In this document: one piece after another, positions 31,369-40,791 of the stretch | How the letters are laid out: each line of letters begins with the position of its first letter | How positions within the stretch are numbered: position 1 is the first letter of the stretch | DNA from: Achromobacter sp. Marseille-Q4962 | Lineage (GTDB): Bacteria; Pseudomonadota; Gammaproteobacteria; Burkholderiales; Burkholderiaceae_B | Reading direction: 5' to 3' | NCBI RefSeq assembly: GCF_943737005.1 | Contig: NZ_CALSFU010000001.1 | Location: 124,001-188,000 of the forward strand | DNA: 64,000 nucleotides | Notes under the pieces: model-generated | The model's database searches: none | What the model was told of the DNA's origin: nothing | What the model saw: only the letters and a program-made list of their open reading frames with translations | Translations under genes and position numbers: made by a program

Positions 31369-33959
31369 GGCTTGGGCTCCCGCCGCGCGGGCCACAGCTT
31401 GGCGCCATGCGTATAAGCGCCGGCCGTGGACGCGCCGCCGTCTATCCGCGCCTGCGACACGTCGGCCCGGAACAGATTGGCCTGGCCCATGTCGGCCCCC
31501 GTGAGCACGGCCTTGGACAGGTTGGCGTCGATCAGCACCGCGCGGCGCAGCGAGGCGCGCGTGAAATCGGCGCGGATGAACAGGCTGTCCGGCGCGATCG
31601 CCCCGTCCAGGCGCGCCTCGCTCAGATCGCAGCCCGAGAAGTCGCAGCCGCTGAGCTTCGCGCCGCGCAGGTCGGCCCCGCGCAGGGCCGTGCCCCGGAA
31701 ACCGCATTGCGACAGCGCCGCGTCGGCAAACAGGGCGCCGCAAAGCGAACTCGTGCCCGAGAACGAGCTGGCCGTGATCGCGGCGCCCCGGAAATCCACG
31801 CCCGCATCGGCGCGCGCGTTGATGAAACCCACGCGGTCCAGCGTCGCGCCCTGCAGGCTCGCGCCCTCCAGCGCCGGATCGATCAGCAGGCACTGCCGCC
31901 ACGCCGACCCGCCCAGGTCGCAGCGCACCAGCCGGACTTCCAGCAGCATCAGTTCCTCCAGCGCGGCGCGGCGCAGGTCGCAATCCGCGAAGCGCGTCTT
32001 CTGCAGGCCGGTGCGCACCAGGCGCGCCTGCCGGAACCCGCAGGCCGCCAGGTCCGCTTCCTGCAGATTGGCCTCGGTGAAGTCGGCCGCCTCGAAGCTG
32101 GCTTCGCCTGCCCGCACCGCCGCCAGGTTGGCGCGCGTCAGTTGCGCCCGGGCCAGCGATGCGCCTTGCAGGTCGGCCCCCACCAGCACCGCGCCGGTGA
32201 GATCGCAGCCGTCCAGCACGGCGCCGCGCAGATTGGCGCTCTCCATCATGGCGCCAGACAGGCGCGCGCCGGCCAGATCCATGCCGGCCAGATCGGCGCC
32301 GATGAGGTTGAGGCCCGACAGATCGCGCGAGCCGCGCAGCAGCGCCTCCACCTTGCGCCGGGTGCGCCGGGCGCGCAGCGGGGTCATGGACGGCGCGCGG
32401 TCGAACAGGTGGGCGGTGTGCCGGTAGGCATCGCGCAGTTCGGGGCGCAGGTCTTCGGCCCAGCGCGCCCGCGCCCCGCCGGGCTCCTGCAGGATGTCCG
32501 CCTGCCGCAACTGGCGTTCGAGCGCGGGCGGATCGAAGCGGCCGCGCGCGCCGCCCTCGCCTTCCGGCCCCATGGCGTCGAGATTCATCGCGCTCTGCTT
32601 CGCGAAATCCCGCACGTCGGAATCGGCCAGCATCTTCTCGCGCTCGGCGAGCAGGCGCTCCCGGGTGCGTTCGGCCTCGCGCTCCTGCTCGATCAGGCGC
32701 TCGGGCAGGTTGTCCAGCGTGAGCGGCCGCGCCGGCGCGTCTTCGGGCGGCAGGTAGTCGTCGGGCCGCAGGCCGAGCCCGGCCAGCTCTTCGCGCTGGG
32801 CCTGGCGGTCGCGCCGCCGCCCTTCGCGCAGGCGGCGCGCCAGCGGACGGTCCTCCACGTCGGGCAGGGCCGCACCCTCGCCGGCATACAGCGCGCGCGG
32901 CGCCAGGTCGTCGTCGCGCAGCGCATGCAGGGCGCCGTGCCGCGGATCGAGCCTGCGGGCCAGCGTGTCGCGATAGTGATCCTGCGCGCGGGGCGCGTCC
33001 GCCGCCTGTTCGAGCGCCGGCATGATGACCGCCACGTCCGCCGCGTCGTCTTCGGCCACGGCCACCGCGCCGTGCCAGATCAGGGCCACGCGCTCGCGTC
33101 CGGGAAAGAAGCAGGCCGTGGTCAGGCGCAGGCCGATTTCCTCCAGCCCGTCCGCCTGGTCGGCGCGGCGCACGAACACGCGCGCGCGCCAGTCGGGCAG
33201 GCTGCCGCTCAGCACCGCCCTGCGCGGGTGCATGTTCCAGAATGCGTACCCGGCCCGGGCGGGCAGCGTGTCGCGGCCCTCCCAGCGCTGGTCGGGCGGC
33301 GCGGCGTTGAAATAGCGCCAGTCGGCGTCGTCCGGCAGGCCCGGAAACGACTGCTCCAGCCAGCGCTGGTCATAGCGCCCTCCCAGCAGCGCCAGCCGCT
33401 GCGGACTGTCGACGGGCAGCGGCCCGAAGCCCGCGGGCGCGGGGCGCTGCGCGGGCGATTCCATGCGCTCCAGCGGCGCTTCGATGTTGGGCAGGGGCCG
33501 CAGGCTCATGCTGCCCAGCGTCTCCACCGCCGCGCCGCGGCCGGCCGGATTGCGCGGATCGCCCGGCCCCCCGAACGCGCGGCTCCAGTCCAGCGGCATC
33601 TCCTCGAAGGGCAGCGGCTCGGTGATGCGGCCGTCCAGCCAATAGCGGTCGCCGAAGACCAGCAGGGACTTGTCCACCGTATCGACCCGCATGCGCACGG
33701 CGCACGAGCGGTCCTGGCCCGAAGGCGCGGTATAGGCGCGCCCGTGCACGAAGACTTCGGCCTCGGCCTTGGGAATGCCCAGGTCCAGCGCGCCGTCGCC
33801 CTCTTCGGCGGCCGTGCGCCACAGGTCCTGCTCGGTGTAGAGGCGCGGCTCGTCCTCCAGGCCGGCCAGCGCCATGACGGCCACGCCCAGCCAGTCCTCC
33901 CCGCGCCACCGGTAGGGGCGGGAGAGCAGGCTGAGGCGGGACGGCTTCACGGTTTTCAT
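31365..33959 (-). CDS. DUF2169 adaptor fused to pentapeptide repeats
   Basis: An 864-residue protein. Residues ~1-300 match DUF2169, an adaptor/chaperone domain used to load T6SS cargo onto VgrG or PAAR proteins: PYRWRGEDWLGVAVMA, DLGIPKAEAEVFVHGRAY, KSLLVFGDRYW and DWSRAFGGPG. A charged, partly coiled-coil region follows (~400-480, EREAERTRERLLAEREKM). From ~530 to the C-terminus are pentapeptide repeats (LSGLNLIGADLAGMDLAGA onward). Fusion with a long repeat helix suggests a rod that positions cargo along the spike. Neighbours are a small membrane-anchored protein and a second repeat protein. Confidence 0.88.
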   Translation of the reverse strand: MKTVKPSRLSLLSRPYRWRGEDWLGVAVMALAGLEDEPRLYTEQDLWRTAAEEGDGALDLGIPKAEAEVFVHGRAYTAPSGQDRSCAVRMRVDTVDKSLLVFGDRYWLDGRITEPLPFEEMPLDWSRAFGGPGDPRNPAGRGAAVETLGSMSLRPLPNIEAPLERMESPAQRPAPAGFGPLPVDSPQRLALLGGRYDQRWLEQSFPGLPDDADWRYFNAAPPDQRWEGRDTLPARAGYAFWNMHPRRAVLSGSLPDWRARVFVRRADQADGLEEIGLRLTTACFFPGRERVALIWHGAVAVAEDDAADVAVIMPALEQAADAPRAQDHYRDTLARRLDPRHGALHALRDDDLAPRALYAGEGAALPDVEDRPLARRLREGRRRDRQAQREELAGLGLRPDDYLPPEDAPARPLTLDNLPERLIEQEREAERTRERLLAEREKMLADSDVRDFAKQSAMNLDAMGPEGEGGARGRFDPPALERQLRQADILQEPGGARARWAEDLRPELRDAYRHTAHLFDRAPSMTPLRARRTRRKVEALLRGSRDLSGLNLIGADLAGMDLAGARLSGAMMESANLRGAVLDGCDLTGAVLVGADLQGASLARAQLTRANLAAVRAGEASFEAADFTEANLQEADLAACGFRQARLVRTGLQKTRFADCDLRRAALEELMLLEVRLVRCDLGGSAWRQCLLIDPALEGASLQGATLDRVGFINARADAGVDFRGAAITASSFSGTSSLCGALFADAALSQCGFRGTALRGADLRGAKLSGCDFSGCDLSEARLDGAIAPDSLFIRADFTRASLRRAVLIDANLSKAVLTGADMGQANLFRADVSQARIDGGASTAGAYTHGAKLWPARREPKP

Positions 33960-33962
33960 GTC

Positions 33963-34349
33963 CTACTGCGTGCGCTGGTCCACCGCCACCGCGCGGGTAC
34001 GCGGATCGACGCGCACGGCGATGACCTTGCCCTCGGCGAAATCCGGAATGCGCACCGGCGAGATGTTGGCGTTGATTTCCGTCTCGAACGCCTCGCCCGC
34101 CGCGGGCGTGACGCGCAGGCGCAGCTTCACCACGAAATAGGTGTAGGCCCCCAGCCGCTTGCCGGTATCCGTGGCCTCCAGCACCAGGGCCGAGGCCGGA
34201 TCGCCGGTGCGCCGCACCTGCTCGACCTGCGCGGCCGCCTCCTGGCGGCGCTGGACCTGCTTGCGGATGAACCAGAGGGCCACGCAGGCCTCGATCACCA
34301 CGAACAGACCCAGCCCGATCGCCCACCACGCCCAAGTTGGCAAATCCAT
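33963..34349 (-). CDS. small membrane-anchored protein of unknown function in the VgrG cassette
   Basis: A 128-residue protein with one N-terminal membrane helix (WWAIGLGLFVVIEACVALWF, ~7-26) and a basic, probably cytoplasmic or periplasmic C-terminal domain (KRLGAYTYFVVKLRLRVTP, NANISPVRIPDFAEGKVIAVRVDP). The latter resembles a small beta-barrel. The ATG chosen has AAAGGAA upstream; an extended in-frame start overlaps vgrG. It ends four bases before the DUF2169 gene. I do not recognise it; as a membrane protein between vgrG and cargo genes it could be an immunity protein. Confidence 0.65.
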   Translation of the reverse strand: MDLPTWAWWAIGLGLFVVIEACVALWFIRKQVQRRQEAAAQVEQVRRTGDPASALVLEATDTGKRLGAYTYFVVKLRLRVTPAAGEAFETEINANISPVRIPDFAEGKVIAVRVDPRTRAVAVDQRTQ

Positions 34350-34409
34350 ATGCTTGAATATTCCTTTCTTCTGTGTTGGAGGTTGGTGGCCGTCCATGCG
34401 CTGCCGCGC

Positions 34410-36773
34410 TCAGATCAGCGTAAAAAGGCCGCAGAGGGCCGACTTCAAGCCGATGGCTTCGGTTTCCAGCCCCTTGTTCTTATAATCCGCCGCCGCCACC
34501 TTGTACGAAACGCCGGACACGTTGCTGCTGATCACCGAAACGGAAGCGGTGGAAAGCGCCATGGCCAGGTTGGAGCGCCACAGCGCGGCATTGAAGACGC
34601 CCATGGTGCTCTGCGCCACCGTCAGGGTCAGCCCGAAGGGCGTGGCCTTGAGCCAGCTCGACGTGGACAGGTCCTTGACCTTCTTGCCCTGCAGGACCAC
34701 GTCGACGTCGCTGGTGATGTTGATGGTCTGCGGCGCGTGGATGTCCATGCCCGAGGTTTCGGAAGTCAGCTTGACGTGGCCGTTCACCGTTTCCTCCAGC
34801 GATCCGGCCGACACCTTGCGCACCGAGTCCCCGGTCGCCACAGTCAGGATGCTGCCGTCCTTGATGGTGACGTTCGAAGCCTTGTTCACCGTGCGCAGCT
34901 CGCCGCCGTTCAAGGTTTCGTTGAAAAGGCCCGTCACCGTGCGGGTCTCGGTATTGTGCAGCGTTTCCTTGAACGGTCCCGTGATGTCGCGAGTCTCGCC
35001 CACGGCCTTGACCGTGGTGGTCAGGCCCTGGCCGTAGATCTCGGTGTTCATGCCGTTCTGCACCTCGGTCTTGCGCGAGGCCTTGACGGTGTAGTTTTCA
35101 TGCCCCGTGACCGTCACGTCGCGGGTCTGGCCCACCGTCAGCAGGTCGGCGCCGGTGACGTGGATGCTGCGGTTGCCGCCCACGGTGGTGGCGTCGTGCA
35201 CGCCAATGGCGGTCGTGCGGTTGCCGTCCGTGGTGTGCGTTTCGTGCAGCTCGACCTCGGTGCGGTAGTTGCGTTCCGCGTGCAGCCAGATCTCTTCCTG
35301 GCCGGGCTTGTCCTCGAACATGAAGGCATTGGCCGTGCGCGGCGTGCCGTCCTTGGAGCGGCTCAGGAAACCGCTCTGCGTGGCGTTGTCCGGCAGGTTC
35401 CAGGGCGGCATGTTGCCCGCGTTGTAGACGCGGCCGATGATGATGGGCCGGTCGGGATGCCCGCCGATGAAGTCCACGATGACTTCGTCGCCCACGCGCG
35501 GAAGCTGGATGCCGCCGAAGCCCCCGCCCGCCCACGGGCTGGAAACGCGCACCCAGCAGGAGCTGTTTTCGTTCTTCTGCCCATAGCGGTCCCAGTGGAA
35601 CTGCACCTTCACGCGGCCGTAGCTGTCGGTCCAGATTTCCTCGCCCTGCTTGCCCACCACCCTGGCGGTCTGCGGGCCGTGCGTGTGGGGCATGGGCGTG
35701 ACGCGCGGCGCGCGGAACTGCACGTTGGACGGCAGCACCGTGAAGTCCACGTCGAACAGGCTGGCGCCGCCCGCGCCGCTCGCGTAGCCGCCCTCGCGGA
35801 TGCGGTAGCGCGCGCCCACCACCAGGTATTCGCGGTTTTCGCTCTGGCGCGGGTGGTTGCGCAAGGTGAACAGATAGCCGGGCGCGGCGCCGCGCACATT
35901 GCAAGCGCCGCTGACCTGCTCCTGGCGGCATTGCAGGTCTTCCAGGCGCACGCGCGTATAGCGCTCGGCATCCGCCGCGCTGGTGTAGCCCCCCTGCCAT
36001 TCGTAGACTTCCAGGTCGCCGTTGTCGTAGGCGCCCGGATTGTTGCGCCGGGCTTCCAGCATGGCGCCCGGGGTCTTGAAATGATAGTCGTTGGTGACGA
36101 AAGCGCCCGGCGTGATCTCCTCCGACACCTCCCAACTGGAGATGTACTCCTCCTGAGGCACCGCCGCGCGGTCCGGCCCGTAGTAGGGAATGGTCTCGTA
36201 GCCGGGCAGCGGATCGTGCTGCGTGACGTCATCGGTGAGCACCAGCGTGTGCTTGCCGTTCTCGTGCTTGAACCAGTAGTAGATGCCTTCGTGCTCCATC
36301 AGGCGGCTGATGAAGGCGAAGTCGGTTTCCTGGTACTGCACGCAGTATTCCCAGTTGCGGTAGTTGTCGGCCAGCTTGACCTCGACCGGAAACTTGTAGT
36401 CGGACAGCACCTCCTGGATCACGTCCGGGGCCGACTTGTTCTGGAAGATCTTGTTGTCCGACGTTTGCGTCAGGTACCAGAGCCACGGACGCAGGGTCGC
36501 GCGGTAGATATAGTGGCGGGCGGTCGCGCCCTCGCGCCCCACCAGCACGCAGCGCGTGACCTGCCCGTTCAGGTAGCGCGGCTTCGCGCCGGACGTCTCG
36601 ATCTCCAGCGTGACGGATTTCCCCAGCAACTGCTTCATGTCCAGTGAATGCGAATCCGACACCAGCTCCACGTCGAACTCGAAAAGCTGCGACAGCGTCT
36701 CGTGCCCGTACATCCCGCGGAACTTCAACTGTTCCTCGGGCAGAGGGGTATAAGCCTTGACTACGCGTTCCAT
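34410..36773 (-). CDS. vgrG: T6SS spike protein VgrG (TssI)
   Basis: A 787-residue VgrG. The gp27-like part spans ~1-380 (FELV-type start LKFRGMYGHETLSQLFEFDVEL), the gp5 OB fold ~390-480 (HTHGPQTARVVGKQGEEI, GRVKVQFHWDR, CWVRVSSPWAGGG), and the beta-helix spike ~530-700 with Thr-Val repeats. After the spike a further ~80 residues with hydrophobic patches (FGLTLTVAQSTMGVFNAALW) form an extension that may bind cargo. No known enzymatic domain is fused. The ATG (MERVVKAY) has a GGGA ribosome site. It is the only VgrG in the window. Confidence 0.95.
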   Translation of the reverse strand: MERVVKAYTPLPEEQLKFRGMYGHETLSQLFEFDVELVSDSHSLDMKQLLGKSVTLEIETSGAKPRYLNGQVTRCVLVGREGATARHYIYRATLRPWLWYLTQTSDNKIFQNKSAPDVIQEVLSDYKFPVEVKLADNYRNWEYCVQYQETDFAFISRLMEHEGIYYWFKHENGKHTLVLTDDVTQHDPLPGYETIPYYGPDRAAVPQEEYISSWEVSEEITPGAFVTNDYHFKTPGAMLEARRNNPGAYDNGDLEVYEWQGGYTSAADAERYTRVRLEDLQCRQEQVSGACNVRGAAPGYLFTLRNHPRQSENREYLVVGARYRIREGGYASGAGGASLFDVDFTVLPSNVQFRAPRVTPMPHTHGPQTARVVGKQGEEIWTDSYGRVKVQFHWDRYGQKNENSSCWVRVSSPWAGGGFGGIQLPRVGDEVIVDFIGGHPDRPIIIGRVYNAGNMPPWNLPDNATQSGFLSRSKDGTPRTANAFMFEDKPGQEEIWLHAERNYRTEVELHETHTTDGNRTTAIGVHDATTVGGNRSIHVTGADLLTVGQTRDVTVTGHENYTVKASRKTEVQNGMNTEIYGQGLTTTVKAVGETRDITGPFKETLHNTETRTVTGLFNETLNGGELRTVNKASNVTIKDGSILTVATGDSVRKVSAGSLEETVNGHVKLTSETSGMDIHAPQTINITSDVDVVLQGKKVKDLSTSSWLKATPFGLTLTVAQSTMGVFNAALWRSNLAMALSTASVSVISSNVSGVSYKVAAADYKNKGLETEAIGLKSALCGLFTLI

Positions 36774-36816
36774 ATCCCGTTTCCCTGATTGCTTGCCGCG
36801 CTCCCGCCGCGCCGCG

Positions 36817-37437
36817 TCATCCCATGTGGATCTGGCGAGCATCCACCTTGACCAGCTCTTCGCCCGTGACCACGCTGTATTTGCCGTGCACGCGCGCCGA
36901 CTGCCGCGCCTCCACGTCCACGATGCCCGCGCGGGTCTGGTCCATTTCGTCGGTCAGGCGCAGGGCGTTGCGCGTGAGCTGGACCAGCTTGTCGACCACC
37001 AGCTCGTACAGCCTGCCCGCCAGCCGCACCTGTCCCACCGTCAGGCGCGCGTCCTTGCCCCGGTAGCGCATTTCGTCGATGGCGCAGTCGGCCTCGCCGC
37101 CCTTGAGTTCGAGCCGCCCGGCTTCCATGCGCAGGCCCCGGTCCGCGCGCAGCGACACGTCCGCCGCTTCGATAAGCAGGGCGCCCGGCGCGCGCAGGCG
37201 GCTCAGCGCGGCGTCGGCCTGCTCGGTCACCGCGATCAGATAGACCCGCTGCGGATCGGGGCCGCTGATGAGCACCTGGTCCCCCACCGAGGGCGCCAGC
37301 AGGCAGCTTGCCGCGCGGCGGCAGCGCCATTCGCGGCCGTCGCACCAGACCACGCAGTCCTGCCCGTCCACCGCGCGCACCTCCCCGAGCAGGTGCACGG
37401 GTTCGTACCGGGGCTGGGCGAGTCGGGCGGCTTGCAT
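36817..37437 (-). CDS. DUF3540 protein of the VgrG cassette
   Basis: A 206-residue DUF3540 protein. Visible features are EVRAVDGQDCVVWCDGREW near the N-terminus (small beta-barrel), a middle SVGDQVLISGPDP, and a C-terminal helical segment (YELVVDKLVQLTRNALRLTDEMDQTRAG). DUF3540 genes are repeatedly found with DUF2169 and DUF4150 genes in T6SS cargo cassettes; the biochemical role is unknown and may be chaperoning VgrG or the PAAR-like tip. The start (MQAARL) lies 35 bases after tssF and the gene ends 43 bases before vgrG. Confidence 0.82.
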   Translation of the reverse strand: MQAARLAQPRYEPVHLLGEVRAVDGQDCVVWCDGREWRCRRAASCLLAPSVGDQVLISGPDPQRVYLIAVTEQADAALSRLRAPGALLIEAADVSLRADRGLRMEAGRLELKGGEADCAIDEMRYRGKDARLTVGQVRLAGRLYELVVDKLVQLTRNALRLTDEMDQTRAGIVDVEARQSARVHGKYSVVTGEELVKVDARQIHMG

Positions 37438-37472
37438 GGGCAGATCTCCTGGTTGCGGGCGCGGAGCTGGCT

Positions 37473-39371
37473 TCAGCATACGGGCCGGCCTCCGTGCCTC
37501 GGTTTCCAGCGGGCGATCGCGCCGCGCTGCAGCGAATCGAGCGCCAGCTCGGTCATCATGTTGATCGATACGTGCCGCGCGAAATACCGCTCCAGCACCG
37601 CGCCGAAAAGAAAGGGGCTGATGCCCGAGAACGCCGTCTCGTCCAGCGTCAGCTCGATGCGCACGCCGCGCCCGTACACAATGGGGCCCGGCACCGGCAG
37701 GCGCTGGTGCATCGGCACCGCGCGCACGCGGTACAGGCCGGCGATCTGCCTGGCGACGACCGGATCGGACAGGTCGGCGTAGATCTTGAGCGTCTCGCGC
37801 AAGGTCTGCGCGCCCTGCTCGGCGTCCAGGTCGGTCAGGCTGAGATAGTTCAGGCCCAGGTGATTGATGAGCCGCCACGCGGCCGCCCCTTCGGCCAGCG
37901 CCGGACGCGGCGGCGAAGGGCCGCGCAGCACCTTGATGCGCGAGACGGGCGCCGACACGCGCAGGCTGAAATCCGATTCGCGGTCCAGCGGCATCAGCAG
38001 CGGCAGGTCGCGGTTGGTGCACAGCGTATCCAGCGACAGATAGCGCAGGTCGCCCGAAAACGGCGCCTCGCGCCGGTCCACCAGCGAGAGGAACAGCTCG
38101 CTGCCCACATAACCCGTGCGCGACCCCTGCCGCTGCGCGGTGTCCGACAGCAGCCTGGGCTCGCGCCGGGTGGCGTAGTATGCGCCGTACTCGTCCTCGT
38201 CGTCGCCCAGGGTGCCGTAGAAGGCGCGGAACTCGCGCTCCTCGCCGCCGGCGCGATGGCCCATCACGCGGGTGACGCCGAAGACCTCGTAATCCAGCGG
38301 ACGGGTGCGGTCCACCACCAGGTGGTATTCGTGAGTGCGCGGCGTCACCGCCACGCGGTCGCTGCGTTTGGGAAACAGGTTGATCGCCGGCACGCAGTGC
38401 AGCGCCACGTTCGAGGTCTGCACCGTGCTTTCCAGGTCCGGCGCGCCCTCGGAAAGCAGGATGGTGATGTCGAAGGCGCGCGTCTCCGGCGCCTTGCCGT
38501 CGCGGCCGGCGGTGCGCAGCCCCTGCCGGAGCCGGTTCAGGCTGAAGAACAGGAAGCGCTGCGGGAAGGCGAAATACTCCTGCATCAGCCGGTAGCCCTG
38601 GAAGGCGCGCGCCTGCGCCGGCAGCAGCGCCTGCGCGTCGTCGAAGCCTTCGTGGCGGATGACATCCGGCGGCAGCAGGTTCAGCCAGGCGGGCGGGCGC
38701 TGCGCCTCGTGGCACAGCACGCCCACCGACTTGGTCAGGATCAGTTCCAGCAGCTGGTTCATGGCCACGTCCTGCCCGTTGAGGAAGAACGTGAGCTGGT
38801 CCACGTCCAGTTCCTCCAGCGACAGGCCGCCGCACACTTCCAGCCGCAGGCGCAACGCGGCGGCGACCTTGCCGGCGCGGCCGCCGAAGCCCAGCCGCGT
38901 AAGCGGCAGGTCGGGCGGCGTGGCGGTGAACTCGGCGCGCGCCACCTTCAGCGGCCACAGCGTCACGTCGTGGCCGGTGGAAAAGTCGCAGGGCGTCTGC
39001 TCGCCGCGCGTCAGGCGCGCGCGCAGCAGGGTGCCACGCGGCAGCCGGAAACCCTTGGCCAGGGTGCCCTCGTTCATGCTGGGCTCCAGCGCCACCACGG
39101 CCATGGCCGGCGTGGGCGCCAGGTAATGCGGATAGATCACTTCCAGCAGGCGCTGCGAAAAGCGCGGAAACTCCGCGTCCATCTTGAGCTGCACGCGCGC
39201 GCTCAGAAAGCTGAAGCCCTCCAGCAGCCGCTCCACGTAGGGGTCGGCCACCTCGGTTTCGCCCAGCCCGAGGCGCGAAGCCACCTTGGGATACTGGCGC
39301 GCGAACTCCGCGCCCATCTCGCGCATGTAGCCCAGCTCGCGGTTGTAGTACTCGAGCAGGCGCGTATCCAT
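37473..39371 (-). CDS. tssF: T6SS baseplate protein TssF
   Basis: A 632-residue TssF (ImpG/VasA), the second wedge subunit. The characteristic N-terminus MDTRLLEYYNRELGYMRE and DPYVERLLEGFSFLSARVQLK are intact; the C-terminal LDETAFSGISPFLFGAVLERYFA is also typical. It shares one base with the tssE stop codon (TGATG). It is followed by the cargo cassette instead of tssG. Confidence 0.97.
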   Translation of the reverse strand: MDTRLLEYYNRELGYMREMGAEFARQYPKVASRLGLGETEVADPYVERLLEGFSFLSARVQLKMDAEFPRFSQRLLEVIYPHYLAPTPAMAVVALEPSMNEGTLAKGFRLPRGTLLRARLTRGEQTPCDFSTGHDVTLWPLKVARAEFTATPPDLPLTRLGFGGRAGKVAAALRLRLEVCGGLSLEELDVDQLTFFLNGQDVAMNQLLELILTKSVGVLCHEAQRPPAWLNLLPPDVIRHEGFDDAQALLPAQARAFQGYRLMQEYFAFPQRFLFFSLNRLRQGLRTAGRDGKAPETRAFDITILLSEGAPDLESTVQTSNVALHCVPAINLFPKRSDRVAVTPRTHEYHLVVDRTRPLDYEVFGVTRVMGHRAGGEEREFRAFYGTLGDDEDEYGAYYATRREPRLLSDTAQRQGSRTGYVGSELFLSLVDRREAPFSGDLRYLSLDTLCTNRDLPLLMPLDRESDFSLRVSAPVSRIKVLRGPSPPRPALAEGAAAWRLINHLGLNYLSLTDLDAEQGAQTLRETLKIYADLSDPVVARQIAGLYRVRAVPMHQRLPVPGPIVYGRGVRIELTLDETAFSGISPFLFGAVLERYFARHVSINMMTELALDSLQRGAIARWKPRHGGRPVC

Positions 39372-39934
39372 CAGGCGCCTCCCAGGTCGCGCAGGTCGAT
39401 GTGCCCGCTCTCGAGGTCGATGTCCGACCGGAACAGGAATTCCAGCGGATGCGGCTCGCACCAGAGCAGGCCGCGTATCGACAGGCTGAGCACGTTGTAG
39501 TGCTCCAGCGTGCCGGTGTCGGTGACGCAGCGCACCTCGATGGTGTCGGGCAGGATGCGCGGCTCGAAGCGGATGATGGCGTCGCGGATGGAATCCTCCA
39601 CGTCGACCCAGTCGATTTCCGACATGCGCTTGCCCGCCATGGCCCGCACGCCGTAATTCAGCGTCGAGCCGTGCACCCAGCGGTACGGCGAGATGTCGTC
39701 CGTGGTTTCCAGGTTGACGGTATTGAGCAGCCAGCGCAGGTCGCGCAGCACCGCCGCGCGCAGCTCCATGTGCGACATGACGGCGCGGCCCGGCGGCTCG
39801 GTGCGCTCGCCCGGGTTGTCGTCCATGAGCCGGTCGAGCAGCGCCGGCTGCAGCCGGTCCAGGGCCGCTCCGCGCGCCTGCCGGCGGGCCGCGGCCCGCC
39901 AGACGCGCATCGATTCGGCATCCTGCACCGCCAT
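39371..39934 (-). CDS. tssE: T6SS baseplate protein TssE (gp25-like)
   Basis: A 187-residue gp25-like TssE. The family block begins with LLDRLMDDNP and includes LRRD-like VLRDLRWLLNT, DISPYRWVHGSTLNYG and IIRFEPRILPDTIEV with the conserved EPR core. It nucleates sheath assembly on the baseplate. It is one base from tagJ and overlaps tssF by one base. Confidence 0.95.
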   Translation of the reverse strand: MAVQDAESMRVWRAAARRQARGAALDRLQPALLDRLMDDNPGERTEPPGRAVMSHMELRAAVLRDLRWLLNTVNLETTDDISPYRWVHGSTLNYGVRAMAGKRMSEIDWVDVEDSIRDAIIRFEPRILPDTIEVRCVTDTGTLEHYNVLSLSIRGLLWCEPHPLEFLFRSDIDLESGHIDLRDLGGA

Positions 39935-39935
39935 G

Positions 39936-40739
39936 TCAGTCCAGCTCCAGCGCGCGCACGTCCAGCAATGCGTATTCGCCCGCGTCGGTGAGCCACATCT
40001 TCTGGCCCGCGCCGCGGTAGGTTTTGCCGCCCAGGGGCAGCCATTCCGTGCGCCGCCCCAGCCTCAGGGCCTCGTCCAGTTCCGACTGCGCGGCGCCGTC
40101 GGGCGCCGGATAGCGCGCGGGAATCAGGCAGGCCAGTTGGCGCCCGTCTTCGAAAACCGCCTCCGCCTGCGCCCAGATCAGGTCGGCCAGCCCTTCGGGC
40201 GGCAGGATGCGCAGGCTGCGCAACGCGGCAAACGGCGTCCAGCAATAGCGGCCGCCGGCAATCAGTTCGCACACCGGCCCCAGCCGGCTGTCGCCGTCGC
40301 ACAGCCAGGCGAACGGTGCGCGGGCGTCCGCCGGCGCGCACGCCAGGCTGCCCGCGCGCGCCTGCGCCGCCTCGGCCGCCTGCAGGCGCATGTCGGCGGC
40401 GGCCTGCGCGGGCGCGCGCAGCGCCTGCGCCAGCGTTTCCACCCATGGTTCGGCCAGACCCAGCAGGGCGGGCTCGGCCCGGCCCGCGAATACCGCCTCC
40501 CGCTGCGCCTCGGCCGCCAGCGCCCCCTGGTAGAGCGCCGCCACCGGCTGCGCCTGGCGGTTGAGCTCGGCGCTGATGCGCAACTGGTCCGCCGCGCGCT
40601 TCCAGTCGCCCTGCACCGCCGCGAGCTGGAAAAGCTGGGCGCGCAGGTCCGCGTCGGCAGGCTGGGCGCGGATGCGCTCCTGCACCAGGGTCAATTTCTG
40701 CGCGATGCCGCCGTCGCTCAGCGTAAGGGTTTGCGTCAT
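39936..40739 (-). CDS. tagJ: T6SS accessory protein TagJ (ImpE/SciE family)
   Basis: A 267-residue ImpE-family protein. The N-terminal ~100 residues form TPR-like helices (ADADLRAQLFQLAAVQGDWKRA), and the C-terminal part contains the family strands ICWTPFAAL-like YCWTPFAALRSL and ARYP. In Pseudomonas TagJ binds the TssB N-terminus and modulates ClpV recycling of the sheath. It is present only in a subset of T6SS lineages, including those of Burkholderiales, which supports the family placement. It follows hcp after 114 bases. Confidence 0.9.
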   Translation of the reverse strand: MTQTLTLSDGGIAQKLTLVQERIRAQPADADLRAQLFQLAAVQGDWKRAADQLRISAELNRQAQPVAALYQGALAAEAQREAVFAGRAEPALLGLAEPWVETLAQALRAPAQAAADMRLQAAEAAQARAGSLACAPADARAPFAWLCDGDSRLGPVCELIAGGRYCWTPFAALRSLRILPPEGLADLIWAQAEAVFEDGRQLACLIPARYPAPDGAAQSELDEALRLGRRTEWLPLGGKTYRGAGQKMWLTDAGEYALLDVRALELD

Positions 40740-40791
40740 GGAAGAGCCGGTCCCGGAAAGAAAAAACAGCCGTAGCGGGAAAAATCAGGAG

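Noticed and set aside
31407-36647. A rightward open frame of 1,746 codons, antisense to the pentapeptide, DUF2169 and vgrG genes.
   Set aside because: It is a by-product of high GC and repeat coding on the other strand: residues are dominated by Arg, Gln, His and Ala, there is no family motif, and the opposite strand has clear genes with ribosome sites.
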